From: Flavobacterium aciduliphilum
Lineage (GTDB): Bacteria > Bacteroidota > Bacteroidia > Flavobacteriales > Flavobacteriaceae
Assembly (NCBI RefSeq): GCF_003268855.1
Contig: NZ_QLSZ01000002.1
Span: 186,001-250,000 of the forward strand
DNA: 64,000 nt
Reading direction: 5' to 3'
The notes under the pieces are model-generated. The model was given only the letters and a program-made list of their open reading frames with translations. It was not told the DNA's origin and made no database searches. Every line of letters begins with the position of its first letter. Position 1 is the first letter of the stretch. The position numbers and the translations under genes were made by a program. Shown here piece by piece: positions 40,869-49,937 of the stretch.

Positions 40869-40887
40869 TATTATAATAATTAAACTA

Positions 40888-40895
40888 CAAAGTTA
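40888..40895 (-). promoter_or_regulatory. -7 box of the truncated haemoglobin gene
   Basis: TAACTTTG on the minus strand, 20 bp before the start codon; no clear -33 box. Confidence 0.45.
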
Positions 40896-40941
40896 CACGA
40901 TTACAAATACAATAATCTGATTAAAATCATAATTTATCAAA

Positions 40942-40973
40942 AGAAAAAGGTCTCAAAAATTCATTTGAGACCT
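40942..40973 (-). terminator. Terminator of gcvP
   Basis: Perfect 10-bp arms AGGTCTCAAA (40948-40957) and TTTGAGACCT (40964-40973); on the minus strand followed by TTTTCTTTT. The first arm continues directly from the word array at the gcvP stop. Confidence 0.82.
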
Positions 40974-41004
40974 CTAACTTCTTATTTCTAACTTCGTAAT
41001 TCGA
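40970..41004 (-). repeat. 7-bp word array 3' of gcvP
   Basis: Five contiguous heptamers, including ACTTCTT, ATTTCTA and ACTTCGT, ending two bases before the gcvP stop codon and leading into its terminator. Confidence 0.65.
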
Positions 41005-41006
41005 GC

Positions 41007-43850
41007 TTATATATAAGCCTCAATTGGAGCACAACTACAAACTAAATTTCGATCGCCGTATGCATCATCTACACGACGAACACTAGGCCAAAATTTGTTT
41101 TCAGCAATATAGTCCAATGGAAAAGCCGCTTGTTCTCTGCTATATGGAAATTTCCAAGAATCAGCAGTTACCATTGCCAAAGTGTGAGGTGCATTATGTA
41201 AAACATTATTCAAATCTTCTTTTGTAGCTGCTTCAATTTCTTTTCTTATTGAAATTAGCGCATCACAAAAACGATCCAATTCGGCCTTGTCCTCACTTTC
41301 AGTAGGCTCTATCATCAAGGTTCCTGCAACGGGGAACGAAACGGTTGGAGCATGAAAACCATAATCCATTAATCGTTTGGCAATATCGCCTACTTCAATT
41401 CCTTTTTCTTTGAAAGCTCTACAGTCTAAAATCATTTCGTGAGCGGCTCTACCCATTTCTCCTGAATATAAAACAGGATAATGCGACTCTAAGCGTGCTT
41501 TCATATAATTTGCATTTAAAATGGCATATTGCGTAGCTTTTTTCAAACCTTCAGCACCCAACATCGTAATGTATCCATAAGAAATTAAACATACCAATGC
41601 CGAACCATAAGGCGCAGCAGAAATAGCGGTGATGGCTTCAACTCCTCCTGTTGGAATAATTGGATTGGTTGGTAAAAACGGAACTAATTTTTCGTTTACA
41701 CAAATTGGACCCACACCTGGTCCACCACCACCATGAGGAATGGCAAAGGTTTTGTGTAGGTTTAAGTGACAGACATCGGCTCCAATAGTTGCAGGATTGG
41801 TTAATCCCACTTGTGCATTCATATTTGCACCATCCATATAAACTAATCCGCCATTATCATGAATGATTTGTGTGATTTCGCAAATAGCACTTTCAAAAAC
41901 ACCATGTGTGGATGGGTAAGTTACCATTAGACAAGAAAGATTGTCTTTGTGTTCAATAGCCCTTACTCTCAAATCTTCTACATCAATATTCCCATTTTCC
42001 ATGGTTTTGGTTACGATAATTTGCATTCCTGCCATTGCTGCTGAGGCGGGATTAGTACCATGAGCCGAAGATGGAATTAAACACACATTTCTGTGATGGT
42101 CACCACGAGATAAGTGATACGCACGAATGGCCATTAAACCTGCATATTCTCCTTGTGCACCCGAATTAGGTTGCAATGTAGTACCAGCAAAACCAGTTAC
42201 CACATTCAATTGATGCTCTAGTTTTTTCAGCATTATTTGATATCCTTCGGCTTGTTCTATCGGAGCAAATGGATGAATACTATTCCAGTTGGCCATAGAT
42301 AATGGTAGCATTTCTGCCGCAGCATTCAATTTCATCGTACAAGAACCCAACGAAATCATGGAATGATTCAATGATAAATCTTTACGCTCTAATTTTTTAA
42401 TATAACGCATCAATTGACTTTCAGAATGATGGCTGTTGAAAACTTCGTGAGTTAAGAAAGCGGATTTTCGTTCTAAAGAAGCAGGAATACTATTTGAAGA
42501 AGATGCCTCAGAAAGCGTAAAACATTCTTTTCCTATGGCTTCTGCAAAAATAGAAATGATTTGATTCAAATCGGAAAGAGACGTGGTTTCATTTACCGAA
42601 ATTGAAAGGGTTTCGTTATCGATATAAAAGAAATTTACTTCATGTTTTTCTGCAACAGGTTTTACTTTAGAGGCATCTGCTTTTACAGCAATCGTATCAA
42701 AGAACGAAGTGTTGGTGTTGTAAATACCTAATTTATTTAAAGCATCTGCTAATGTTACTGCCGAAGCATGTACTTTATTAGCAATATATTTCAATCCATT
42801 TGGTCCATGGTACACCGCATACATTCCAGCCATAACCGCTAATAAAACTTGAGCGGTACAAATATTAGAAGTTGCTTTTTCACGTTTAATATGTTGCTCT
42901 CGAGTACCTAAAGCCATTCTCAAAGCTCGATTTCCATTAGCGTCTATAGTTACTCCAATGATTCTTCCTGGCATCGAACGTTTGTATTCTTCTTTGGTAG
43001 CAAAAAAGGCTGCGTGAGGTCCGCCGTAACCCATAGGAATTCCGAATCGTTGTGTAGTTCCTACGACCACATCGGCACCAAATTCGCCAGGGGGTGTTAG
43101 TTTTACTAATGATAAAATATCAGCAGCTACTGCAACTTTTATTTCTTTCTCATGTGCATTAGCTATGAAACTTGAATAGTCATATAGTTGACCAAATTTT
43201 CCGGGATATTGTAATATAGCTCCAAAATAGTCGTCAGAAAAATTAAAGGTTTCGTGATTTCCGACTACCAATTCTATTCCTTTTGGGGTTGAACGTGTTT
43301 GTAAAACCGATAAAGTTTGAGGTAAAAGTTCATCAGAGACAAAGAATTTCAAGACATTGTTTTTCTTTTGTTCTCTCGTTCTGACATCGAATAATAGCGC
43401 CATAGCTTCTGCAGCTGCAGTTCCTTCATCAAGAAGTGAAGCGTTTGCGATCTCCATACCTGTTAATTCTATAATGGTGGTTTGGAAATTTAAAATGGCT
43501 TCCAATCGACCTTGAGCAATTTCAGCTTGATAAGGAGTATAAGCAGTGTACCATCCTGGGTTTTCAAAGATGTTTCGTTGAATTACAGCAGGGATTACCG
43601 TTGGGTGATATCCTAATCCAATGTAGGATTTGAATATTTTGTTTTTAGTTCCTAAGTTTTGAATATGCGATAAATACTCGAATTCAGATAACGCAGGTTC
43701 TAAATTTAATTCGTTTTTTAAACGAATGTCGTCTGGTATAGTCTCATAAATCAATTGCTCTATAGAAGCTACTCCTATAGTTTTCAACATAGTTTGTAGG
43801 TCGTTTTCATTGGGACCTATGTGGCGTAATGCAAATGCGTCGGTTCTCAT
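41007..43850 (-). CDS. gcvP: Glycine dehydrogenase (decarboxylating), P protein
   Basis: PLP-dependent decarboxylase of the glycine cleavage system. A 947-aa full-length fused P protein: N-terminal half with ALRHIGPNENDLQTML, GLGYHPTVIPAVIQRN and ASLLDEGTAAAEAMALL. The C-terminal half has SMISLGSCTMKLNAAAEMLP and the PLP Lys in CHLNLHKTFAIPHGGGGPG. The length is right for the homodimeric type. It is a single-gene unit with a candidate -7 box and a leader hairpin. The T, H and L proteins are not in the window. Confidence 0.96.
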   Translation of the reverse strand: MRTDAFALRHIGPNENDLQTMLKTIGVASIEQLIYETIPDDIRLKNELNLEPALSEFEYLSHIQNLGTKNKIFKSYIGLGYHPTVIPAVIQRNIFENPGWYTAYTPYQAEIAQGRLEAILNFQTTIIELTGMEIANASLLDEGTAAAEAMALLFDVRTREQKKNNVLKFFVSDELLPQTLSVLQTRSTPKGIELVVGNHETFNFSDDYFGAILQYPGKFGQLYDYSSFIANAHEKEIKVAVAADILSLVKLTPPGEFGADVVVGTTQRFGIPMGYGGPHAAFFATKEEYKRSMPGRIIGVTIDANGNRALRMALGTREQHIKREKATSNICTAQVLLAVMAGMYAVYHGPNGLKYIANKVHASAVTLADALNKLGIYNTNTSFFDTIAVKADASKVKPVAEKHEVNFFYIDNETLSISVNETTSLSDLNQIISIFAEAIGKECFTLSEASSSNSIPASLERKSAFLTHEVFNSHHSESQLMRYIKKLERKDLSLNHSMISLGSCTMKLNAAAEMLPLSMANWNSIHPFAPIEQAEGYQIMLKKLEHQLNVVTGFAGTTLQPNSGAQGEYAGLMAIRAYHLSRGDHHRNVCLIPSSAHGTNPASAAMAGMQIIVTKTMENGNIDVEDLRVRAIEHKDNLSCLMVTYPSTHGVFESAICEITQIIHDNGGLVYMDGANMNAQVGLTNPATIGADVCHLNLHKTFAIPHGGGGPGVGPICVNEKLVPFLPTNPIIPTGGVEAITAISAAPYGSALVCLISYGYITMLGAEGLKKATQYAILNANYMKARLESHYPVLYSGEMGRAAHEMILDCRAFKEKGIEVGDIAKRLMDYGFHAPTVSFPVAGTLMIEPTESEDKAELDRFCDALISIRKEIEAATKEDLNNVLHNAPHTLAMVTADSWKFPYSREQAAFPLDYIAENKFWPSVRRVDDAYGDRNLVCSCAPIEAYI

Positions 43851-43887
43851 TAAATAAATTCTTTAATAATCTATATCGCTCTTTTGT

Positions 43888-43914
43888 AAGAGCTATTTTC
43901 GGTTAACAAAAGTA
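43888..43914 (-). promoter_or_regulatory. gcvP -7 box and leader hairpin
   Basis: TACTTTTG on the minus strand (43914-43907) is followed by a small hairpin GCTCTT/AAGAGC with a TTGT-type loop (43888-43903) in the leader, 38 bp before the start codon. No known riboswitch is recognised. Confidence 0.45.
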
Positions 43915-44012
43915 CTTATTAAACTTTTAATTTTATAGTAAATAAGATGTAATATTTTGAGAATTTGTTAACCAAATTCAGGTCTTATTAACAGAATGAT
44001 TAGTTTTGCAGT

Positions 44013-44828
44013 GTGCGATTTTTACAAAAACTACTCGATTTTTACATCAATTCAAGCATACATGTTGCTTTGTCGGCGTATGCATTGGTACAATTAACCC
44101 AGATTTTATTTGCGATTTCGAATGATTTTACTACTTCAAAATTTGTTTTTTTTGGAACTATTGTCGGTTATAATTTCGTAAAATATGATGCTTTAGCAAG
44201 ACCTAAAAAAGTGCCAATGACAATTCCTTTAAAAGGCATTGTTTTTTTGAGTTTTTTGAGTTTGATAGCCACAGGATATTATTTTTTTCAACTACAAAAA
44301 ACAACACAAATTATAGGTTTTGTATTTATGATAATCACTTTATTATATACCGTCCCCTTTTTTCCTAACCAAATAAATGCTCGAAATTGGGCTGGAATTA
44401 AAATTTACATAGTATCCTTGTGTTGGGTTGGAGTAACTCTTTTATTACCGATATTAAACAATAATTTACCCTTTACCCATTATTTTTTTCTAGTAACTAC
44501 ACAACGATTTATTCTAATTTTTGTGTTGGTATTGATTTTTGAAATTATTGATTTAAAATTCGATGATACACATTTAAAAACTGTACCGCAGCAAATAGGT
44601 GTAGTTAAAACAAAGAAAGCAGGTGTTTTATTGATGATTTTCTTTGTTTTAGTAGAATTTTTCTCGACCAATTTTAGAATAGATTTCTTTATTTTAAAAT
44701 TGTGTTTGACAATAACAACGATTTTATTCCTGTTGTTTTCAAATGAAAATCGTTCACGTTACTATGCTTCTTTTTGGGTGGAGAGCATTCCAATTTTTTG
44801 GTGGTTATTTTTGATGTTTTTTAAATAA
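44013..44828 (+). CDS. UbiA-like membrane prenyltransferase-fold protein
   Basis: A 271-aa protein with about eight to nine hydrophobic segments in the UbiA pattern. The second Asp-rich motif is visible as EIIDLKFDDTHLKTVPQQIG. The first (usually NDxxDxxxD) is reduced to GYNFVKYDALARP, so catalysis is uncertain. It starts at GTG 44013; no suitable ATG exists. Found between gcvP and the M3 peptidase, divergent from gcvP. Substrate unknown. Confidence 0.7.
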   Translation: MRFLQKLLDFYINSSIHVALSAYALVQLTQILFAISNDFTTSKFVFFGTIVGYNFVKYDALARPKKVPMTIPLKGIVFLSFLSLIATGYYFFQLQKTTQIIGFVFMIITLLYTVPFFPNQINARNWAGIKIYIVSLCWVGVTLLLPILNNNLPFTHYFFLVTTQRFILIFVLVLIFEIIDLKFDDTHLKTVPQQIGVVKTKKAGVLLMIFFVLVEFFSTNFRIDFFILKLCLTITTILFLLFSNENRSRYYASFWVESIPIFWWLFLMFFK

Positions 44829-44832
44829 AAAA

Positions 44833-44854
44833 CCGAAGTGTCTTCTCACATCGG
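44833..44854 (-). terminator. Terminator between convergent UbiA-like and M3 peptidase genes
   Basis: CCGAAGTG/CACATCGG arms with one A-A mismatch and a 6-nt loop. On the minus strand followed by six T residues, on the plus strand by GGCTCTTTA. Confidence 0.65.
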
Positions 44855-44860
44855 CTCTTT

Positions 44861-44895
44861 ACTTCGTACTTCGTATTTTGTAACTCGTAATTTAT
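44861..44895 (-). repeat. 7-bp word array 3' of the M3 peptidase gene
   Basis: Five contiguous heptamers including ACTTCGT twice (44861, 44868), AACTCGT and AATTTAT; the last word includes the stop codon at 44892-44894. Confidence 0.65.
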
Positions 44896-46916
44896 ATTAG
44901 CCCAGCACGTTTCAACAAAGCATCCGCTTTCGGTTCTTGACCTCTAAAACGCTTGTACAATTCCATCGGCAATTCGGTGCCTCCTTTTGAAAGTACATGT
45001 TCTTTAAATTGGGTTGCGACATCTTTATTAAAAATGCCTTTCTCTTGAAAATAGGCAAACGCATCCGCATCCAATACTTCGGCCCATTTATAACTGTAAT
45101 AACCCGAAGAATAACCGCCTTGGAAAATATGTGAAAACGAAGTACTCATGCAATTTTCTGCCACATCTGGATATAACGAAGCAATTTCCATAGCTTGTTT
45201 TTCAAAAGCTTTGACATCAATAATGGTTTGTGATTTTCCATGATACGCCATGTCCAAGATACCAAAACTCAATTGGCGCAACGTTGCCATACCTTCTAAA
45301 AAGCTGGCACTTTCTTTGATTTTGTTTACGTATTCTTGGGGAATAATTTCGCCTGTTTCATAATGTTTAGCAAACAAAGCTAAGGCTTCGGGTTCGTAGC
45401 ACCAATTTTCCATCACCTGACTTGGTAATTCCACAAAATCCCAATACACCGAAGTTCCTGACAAACTCGGATACGTCGTGTTGGCTAACATGCCGTGTAA
45501 CGCGTGACCAAATTCATGAAACAAAGTGGTTACTTCATTAAAGGTGAGGAGTGAAGGTTTGGTTTCGGTTGGTGGTGTAAAATTGCAAACAATAGACACA
45601 TGTGGTCGTTCGTTGATTCCGTTTTTAATGGCTTGCGATTTGTAAGAAGTCATCCAAGCGCCATTTCGTTTTACTTTTCTTGGAAAAAAATCGGAATAGA
45701 AAATGGCAACTAAATTGTTGTTTTCACCCAATACTTCAAAAGTTTGAACATCCTCGTGGTATTTGTCAATATCAAAAACTTCGTTGAATGTGATTCCGTA
45801 TAATTTTTCGGCAATAGTAAACGCTCCGTTTAAAACATTCTCCAATTTGAAATACGGTTTTAAAATCTCATCATCAAAGTTGAATAATTTTTGTTTCAAT
45901 TTCTCAGAATAGTAGCCACCGTCCCATTTTTCTAATTGTTCAATGCCATCTAATTCTTTTGCGAAAGCCGTTAATTGCGCAAATTCTTTTTGAGCTGCAT
46001 GTTTTGCTTTTTCCAATAAATCATTCAAAAAGGATTGTACTTTTTCTGGATTTTGAGCCATTCGTTCTTCCAAAACAAAATGGGAATGTGATTCATGACC
46101 TAATAAATTGGCTCTTTTATGACGCAACTCCACAATGCGTTTAACATTTTCTTGGTTGTCGAATTCGTTATTTTGAAACGATTTTTTTCCAGCAGCAATA
46201 GCCATTTCTTTGCGTAATTCACGATGGTCCACATAGGTTACAAAGGGCAAATAGCTTGGAAAATCTAAGGTAAAAATCCAGCCTTCCAAATTTTTAGATT
46301 TTGCTAAACTCGCTGCCATTTCTTTAGCGCCGTCAGGTAAACCTTTTAAATCTCCTTCATTGGTAATGTGCAATTGGTAATTGTTGGTTTCCGCCAAAAC
46401 ATTTTCTCCAAAAGTCAGTTTGAGTTTCGCTAATTCAGTATCGATTTCCCGTAATTTTAATTTGTCTTCTTCATTCAATAAAGCACCATTTCTAGAGAAA
46501 CCTTTGAATTTTTTGTCTAATAAAGTGGCTTGTTCAGTAGTTAAAGTCAAAGCATCTTTTTGATCGTAAACGGATTTTACTCGTTTAAATAAATCCTCAT
46601 TTAAAGCAATGTCATTACTAAATTCAGTCAACAAAGGCGAAACTTCTTGTGCAATTTTTTGCATTTCGTCACAAGTCTCTGCCGAATTCAAATTAAAGAA
46701 AATGGACGATAATCGATCCAATGGTTCACCCGAAAAATCTAAAGCCACAATCGTGTTTTCAAATGTTGGTGCTTCTGGATTATTGATGATGGCGTCAATT
46801 TCGGCTTTGGCGCTAGCGATATTTTCTATAAAAGAAGGTTTGTAGTCTTCTAATTTTATTTGCGAAAAAGGTGCTGTGTTATGTTTGGTGTTGAATGTTG
46901 AGGTAAGTGTTTTCAT
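44892..46916 (-). CDS. M3 family zinc peptidase (oligopeptidase A/Dcp type)
   Basis: Cytoplasmic metallopeptidase degrading short peptides. A 674-aa protein without signal peptide; zinc motif HEFGH at residues 467-471 in TTLFHEFGHALHGML. Also LDFPSYLPFVTYVDHRELR, and the C-terminal FSHIFQGGYSSGYYSYKWAEVLDADAF typical of the Dcp/oligopeptidase A branch. Length matches the family (about 680). It stands alone, with a terminator downstream. Confidence 0.93.
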   Translation of the reverse strand: MKTLTSTFNTKHNTAPFSQIKLEDYKPSFIENIASAKAEIDAIINNPEAPTFENTIVALDFSGEPLDRLSSIFFNLNSAETCDEMQKIAQEVSPLLTEFSNDIALNEDLFKRVKSVYDQKDALTLTTEQATLLDKKFKGFSRNGALLNEEDKLKLREIDTELAKLKLTFGENVLAETNNYQLHITNEGDLKGLPDGAKEMAASLAKSKNLEGWIFTLDFPSYLPFVTYVDHRELRKEMAIAAGKKSFQNNEFDNQENVKRIVELRHKRANLLGHESHSHFVLEERMAQNPEKVQSFLNDLLEKAKHAAQKEFAQLTAFAKELDGIEQLEKWDGGYYSEKLKQKLFNFDDEILKPYFKLENVLNGAFTIAEKLYGITFNEVFDIDKYHEDVQTFEVLGENNNLVAIFYSDFFPRKVKRNGAWMTSYKSQAIKNGINERPHVSIVCNFTPPTETKPSLLTFNEVTTLFHEFGHALHGMLANTTYPSLSGTSVYWDFVELPSQVMENWCYEPEALALFAKHYETGEIIPQEYVNKIKESASFLEGMATLRQLSFGILDMAYHGKSQTIIDVKAFEKQAMEIASLYPDVAENCMSTSFSHIFQGGYSSGYYSYKWAEVLDADAFAYFQEKGIFNKDVATQFKEHVLSKGGTELPMELYKRFRGQEPKADALLKRAGLI

Positions 46917-46927
46917 TTTTTACGATT

Positions 46928-46960
46928 AACCCTGTCAGAGTTTTGAACTCTGACAGGGTT
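46928..46960. terminator. Perfect 15-bp inverted repeat between the M3 peptidase and purE genes
   Basis: Arms AACCCTGTCAGAGTT (46928-46942) and its exact complement (46946-46960), loop TTG. It is 11 bp from the peptidase start codon and 17 bp from the purE stop. On the minus strand it lies between the purE end and the peptidase start, so it may act as terminator of purK-purE. The CTGACAGGGT-type hairpin is common in flavobacterial intergenic DNA as I recall. Confidence 0.65.
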
Positions 46961-46977
46961 TTATAATTAATATAATT

Positions 46978-47463
46978 TTATTTTTTTATTTCAGATGCTG
47001 CTTTATTCACAGCTTCTTTCAGACTTTCTTTATAAAAAATGATTTTGTCTAAGACACATTTATCATGACTTCCAATAATTTGTGCGGCAAGAATTCCGGC
47101 ATTTTTGGCTCCGTTTAAAGCAACCGTTGCCACAGGAACGCCACCAGGCATTTGCAAAATCGACAAAACCGAATCCCAACCATCAATAGAGTTGCTCGAT
47201 TTTACTGGAACTCCAATGACAGGAAGAGGTGACATAGAAGCAACCATTCCAGGTAAATGAGCCGCACCACCAGCACCAGCTATAATTACTGAAATACCAC
47301 GAGTATGTGCGTTTTTACTAAAATCAAATAACTTTTCGGGAGTACGATGTGCCGAAACTATATCAACCTCAGTTTCGATGTCAAATCCTTTTAAAATGTC
47401 GATGGCTTCTTGCATTACGGGCATATCGGAGATGCTTCCCATTATTATGGCTACTTTGCTCAT
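46978..47463 (-). CDS. purE: N5-carboxyaminoimidazole ribonucleotide mutase
   Basis: Class I PurE of purine synthesis, converting N5-CAIR to CAIR. A 161-aa protein with VAIIMGSISDMPVMQEA, SAHRTPEKLFDF, IIAGAGGAAHLPGMVAS, VIGVPVKSSNSIDG and LLQMPGGVPVATVA-like ILQMPGGVPVATVALNGAKNA. It follows purK by 77 bp, and the presence of PurK confirms the two-step bacterial route. Confidence 0.96.
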   Translation of the reverse strand: MSKVAIIMGSISDMPVMQEAIDILKGFDIETEVDIVSAHRTPEKLFDFSKNAHTRGISVIIAGAGGAAHLPGMVASMSPLPVIGVPVKSSNSIDGWDSVLSILQMPGGVPVATVALNGAKNAGILAAQIIGSHDKCVLDKIIFYKESLKEAVNKAASEIKK

Positions 47464-47520
47464 TATTTTGTTTAATGTTGTTTAAATTGTTTATTAGTTT
47501 AAAGCTGTTTCTATTGACTA

Positions 47521-47562
47521 CGACCGAAAACTGCGACTGATTACTGAACGCTAATCACTCTA
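47521..47562 (-). repeat. 7-bp word array overlapping the 3' end of purK
   Basis: Contiguous heptamers with a CTGA/CTAA core; on the minus strand GTGATTA, GCGTTCA and GTAATCA run through the last codons and stop of purK (47541-47543). Contains the 14-mer GAAAACTGCGACTG (47526-47539), identical to one at the rlmB 3' end. Confidence 0.65.
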
Positions 47563-48698
47563 ATACTATTCTTAACTTCCTCAGCAACTCTCCTTGCTTC
47601 TGTCATATTTTCATTGACAATGGTAACGTGTCCCATTTTTCGGAACGGTCGTGTTTCTCTTTTACCGTAAATGTGAGGTGTTACGCCATCTATTGCCATT
47701 ATTTTTTCGATATTTTCATATACGACTGGTCCCGAAAAACCTTCAGCACCGACCAAGTTTACCATAATTCCAGCAACTTTACTAGCGGTGTTTCCTAAAG
47801 GTAAGTTTAAAATAGAGCGCAAATGATTTTCAAATTGCGACGTATAACTCGCTTCTATCGAATAATGTCCCGAATTGTGTGGTCTTGGAGCCACTTCGTT
47901 GACTAAAATTTCATCGTCCTCAGTTTGAAATAGTTCCACAGCTAATAAACCAACATGGTTGTATGCTTCTGAAACGTTTAAGGCTATTTCGGTAGCTTTT
48001 TGGGCGACTTTTTCATCAATTCGAGCTGGACAAATCACATATTCTACTTGATTGGCTTCGGGATGGAATTCCATTCCCACCACAGGATAGGTTTTGACTT
48101 CACCCGAAACGGAACGTGCAACAATTACTGCTAATTCATTTTTGTAGGGCACTATTTGTTCAGCGATACATTCTACATCAGGTAAATTGTTTAAATCGGA
48201 TGCACTACGTACAATTTTAACACCGTTTCCGTCATATCCAAATTGAGCGCATTTCCATACGAATGGAAATTCTAATTCATCTTTTTCTAATGATTTTCTC
48301 AAATCATTCAAATCTACGAATCGTTGATGTGGCGCCGTTGGAATGTTATGTTCAACATAAAAATCTTTTTGACGACCTTTATTTTGAATCAATCGCAATG
48401 TTTTTGGTGATGGAAATATTACTAAACCTTCTTCTTCTAATTTGTCTAATGCATCAAGATTTACATTTTCAATTTCTATGGTTAAAAGATTTACCATTTT
48501 TCCAAACTGATAAACGGTGTCATAATCCATTAAACTTCCTCTGTAAAAAGCATTACAACTGTATCTTGCAGGCGCTTCTTCGCTTGGATCTAAAACCAAG
48601 GTTTGGATATCGAATTTTCGGTTTTCGGTCAATAGCATTTTGCCCAATTGTCCACCGCCGAGAATTCCTAATTTAAAATCGGATGAAAAATAATTCAT
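47541..48698 (-). CDS. purK: N5-carboxyaminoimidazole ribonucleotide synthase
   Basis: ATP-grasp enzyme carboxylating AIR. A 385-aa protein starting LGILGGGQLGKML, with FPFVWKCAQFGYDGNGVKIV, VELFQTEDDEILVNEVAPRPHNSGHY and GKRETRPFRKMGHVTI. The frame extends to 48731 but the family start is the ATG at 48698 (MNYFSSDFKLGI). The last residues (VISVQ) are encoded by a word array, so the C-terminus may have been altered by it. A good promoter lies 21-49 bp upstream. Confidence 0.95.
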   Translation of the reverse strand: MNYFSSDFKLGILGGGQLGKMLLTENRKFDIQTLVLDPSEEAPARYSCNAFYRGSLMDYDTVYQFGKMVNLLTIEIENVNLDALDKLEEEGLVIFPSPKTLRLIQNKGRQKDFYVEHNIPTAPHQRFVDLNDLRKSLEKDELEFPFVWKCAQFGYDGNGVKIVRSASDLNNLPDVECIAEQIVPYKNELAVIVARSVSGEVKTYPVVGMEFHPEANQVEYVICPARIDEKVAQKATEIALNVSEAYNHVGLLAVELFQTEDDEILVNEVAPRPHNSGHYSIEASYTSQFENHLRSILNLPLGNTASKVAGIMVNLVGAEGFSGPVVYENIEKIMAIDGVTPHIYGKRETRPFRKMGHVTIVNENMTEARRVAEEVKNSIRVISVQ

Positions 48699-48718
48699 TT
48701 GTAGTAGTTGTGTTTGCG

Positions 48719-48747
48719 CAAAGATAAACATTTGAAAATTATTTCAA
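48719..48747 (-). promoter_or_regulatory. Promoter of purK-purE
   Basis: On the minus strand TTG (48747-48745), 18 bp, TATCTTTG (48726-48719). It overlaps the 3' end of the upstream helical-repeat gene. Confidence 0.65.
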
Positions 48748-49272
48748 TCGCTTCAAAATATCTTTTGTAGCAGCTATATAACCTGGAGTTTGTTTTTTTA
48801 AATCACGAGTCAATAAGATTTTTAATTCGTCATTTACCCAATCGTATTTTTTGCCAAGTTGATATAAAGCGCGCATCGAATAGGCTGCAGTTGCTGCTAA
48901 ATCGCTTTCAATTAATCGATCTAAACAAGTTTCGATTATTTTTTCCTCTTGGAATTCAGTTAACAGAACTTTTGTGTTTTGTGTTAAAAACATACAGATT
49001 TTCGAAGTTGGTCGTAACGCCGGATTGTTTTTGAAATTGGGTAATGCTTCACAAAAATCGTCTATAAATGGTATAAATAATTCTATTCGTTCCTCACAAA
49101 TTAATTCCAAAATCCAGCAAGCTTTGTGGTGATTTTTGTCTTTTGTATTGAATGCAATCTCGGTTAAGTCACTTAAATAGTTGGGATTAGCAAAAATGAA
49201 TTCTTTGTTGTCATCTCTACTTTTTCGATGCGCCGTACTTTTAGCTATTTGATTATAAAATTCTGCATTCAT
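48739..49272 (-). CDS. Helical-repeat (HEAT-like) hypothetical protein
   Basis: A 177-aa all-helical soluble protein: LTEIAFNTKDKNHHKACWILELICEERIELF, FIDDFCEALPNF, IETCLDRLIESDLAATAAYSMRALYQLGKKY. The periodic helix pairs resemble HEAT or adenylosuccinate-lyase C-terminal-like helices; I recall flavobacterial homologues being labelled adenylosuccinate lyase without catalytic residues. It lies upstream of purK, which may explain that label. No active site is visible. Confidence 0.6.
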   Translation of the reverse strand: MNAEFYNQIAKSTAHRKSRDDNKEFIFANPNYLSDLTEIAFNTKDKNHHKACWILELICEERIELFIPFIDDFCEALPNFKNNPALRPTSKICMFLTQNTKVLLTEFQEEKIIETCLDRLIESDLAATAAYSMRALYQLGKKYDWVNDELKILLTRDLKKQTPGYIAATKDILKRLK

Positions 49273-49335
49273 TGTGTAAATATATTAAATTAGCAAAAAA
49301 GTCAAAATACTTGTTACTAAATAGTTATTAGTTCG

Positions 49336-49343
49336 TAAATTTG
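49336..49343 (+). promoter_or_regulatory. -7 box of hpt
   Basis: TAAATTTG, 28 bp before the hpt ATG. A TTG lies about 22 bp further upstream, slightly too far. Confidence 0.5.
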
Positions 49344-49371
49344 CCTCTTTATTTTTAAAAACAACAACACA

Positions 49372-49902
49372 ATGATACATCTTCACGATAAAACATTCGA
49401 GCCATTTATTTCTTCAGAAGAAATTGATTTCGCAATTGCAAATATGGCCAAACAAATGGATGATGACTTTTTTGATGAGGTTCCAGTTTTTGTTGGGATT
49501 CTAAATGGTTCTTTTATGGTGATGTCCGATTTGATGAAGCACTACAGAGGAATGTGTGAAGTGAGTTTTATGAAAATGGCTTCGTATGAAGGAATGCAAT
49601 CTACAAATGACGTTAAACAATTAATCGGAATCAACGAAAATTTAGAAGGAAGAACCGTGGTTATTGTTGAAGATATTGTAGATACAGGAAACACCATTGA
49701 AGAATTGAAAACGATTTTTAAAGAAAAAGGGGTGAAGCATCTTAAAATAGCAACCTTATTTTTCAAACCTGATGCCTACAAAAAAGATATTAAAATTGAT
49801 TACATCGGAATCAGAATCCCTAACAAATTCATCGTTGGTTACGGTTTAGACTACGACGGACTAGGAAGAAATTTAGCCGATGTTTACCAATTAGCAAAAT
49901 AA
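49372..49902 (+). CDS. hpt: Hypoxanthine phosphoribosyltransferase
   Basis: Purine salvage enzyme forming IMP or GMP from the base and PRPP. A 176-aa protein with the PRPP-binding VVIVEDIVDTGNTIEEL, a flexible loop with VSFMKMASYEG, and FIVGYGLDYDGLGRNLADVYQL at the end. The next gene, adk, follows after 35 bp made up of a word array, so both purine genes may share a transcript. Confidence 0.93.
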   Translation: MIHLHDKTFEPFISSEEIDFAIANMAKQMDDDFFDEVPVFVGILNGSFMVMSDLMKHYRGMCEVSFMKMASYEGMQSTNDVKQLIGINENLEGRTVVIVEDIVDTGNTIEELKTIFKEKGVKHLKIATLFFKPDAYKKDIKIDYIGIRIPNKFIVGYGLDYDGLGRNLADVYQLAK

Positions 49903-49935
49903 TTCATAATTTATAATTTAAAATTAAAAATAACA
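49901..49935 (+). repeat. 7-bp word array between hpt and adk
   Basis: Five contiguous heptamers (AATTCAT, AATTTAT, AATTTAA and variants) fill the gap from the hpt stop codon to two bases before the adk ATG. Because the words are nearly all A/T, chance is a stronger alternative here than for the other arrays. Confidence 0.45.
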
Positions 49936-49937
49936 CA

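Noticed and set aside
43888..43903. Glycine riboswitch before gcvP
   Set aside because: Only one short hairpin is present; the tandem glycine-aptamer cores are not visible in the 60-bp leader.
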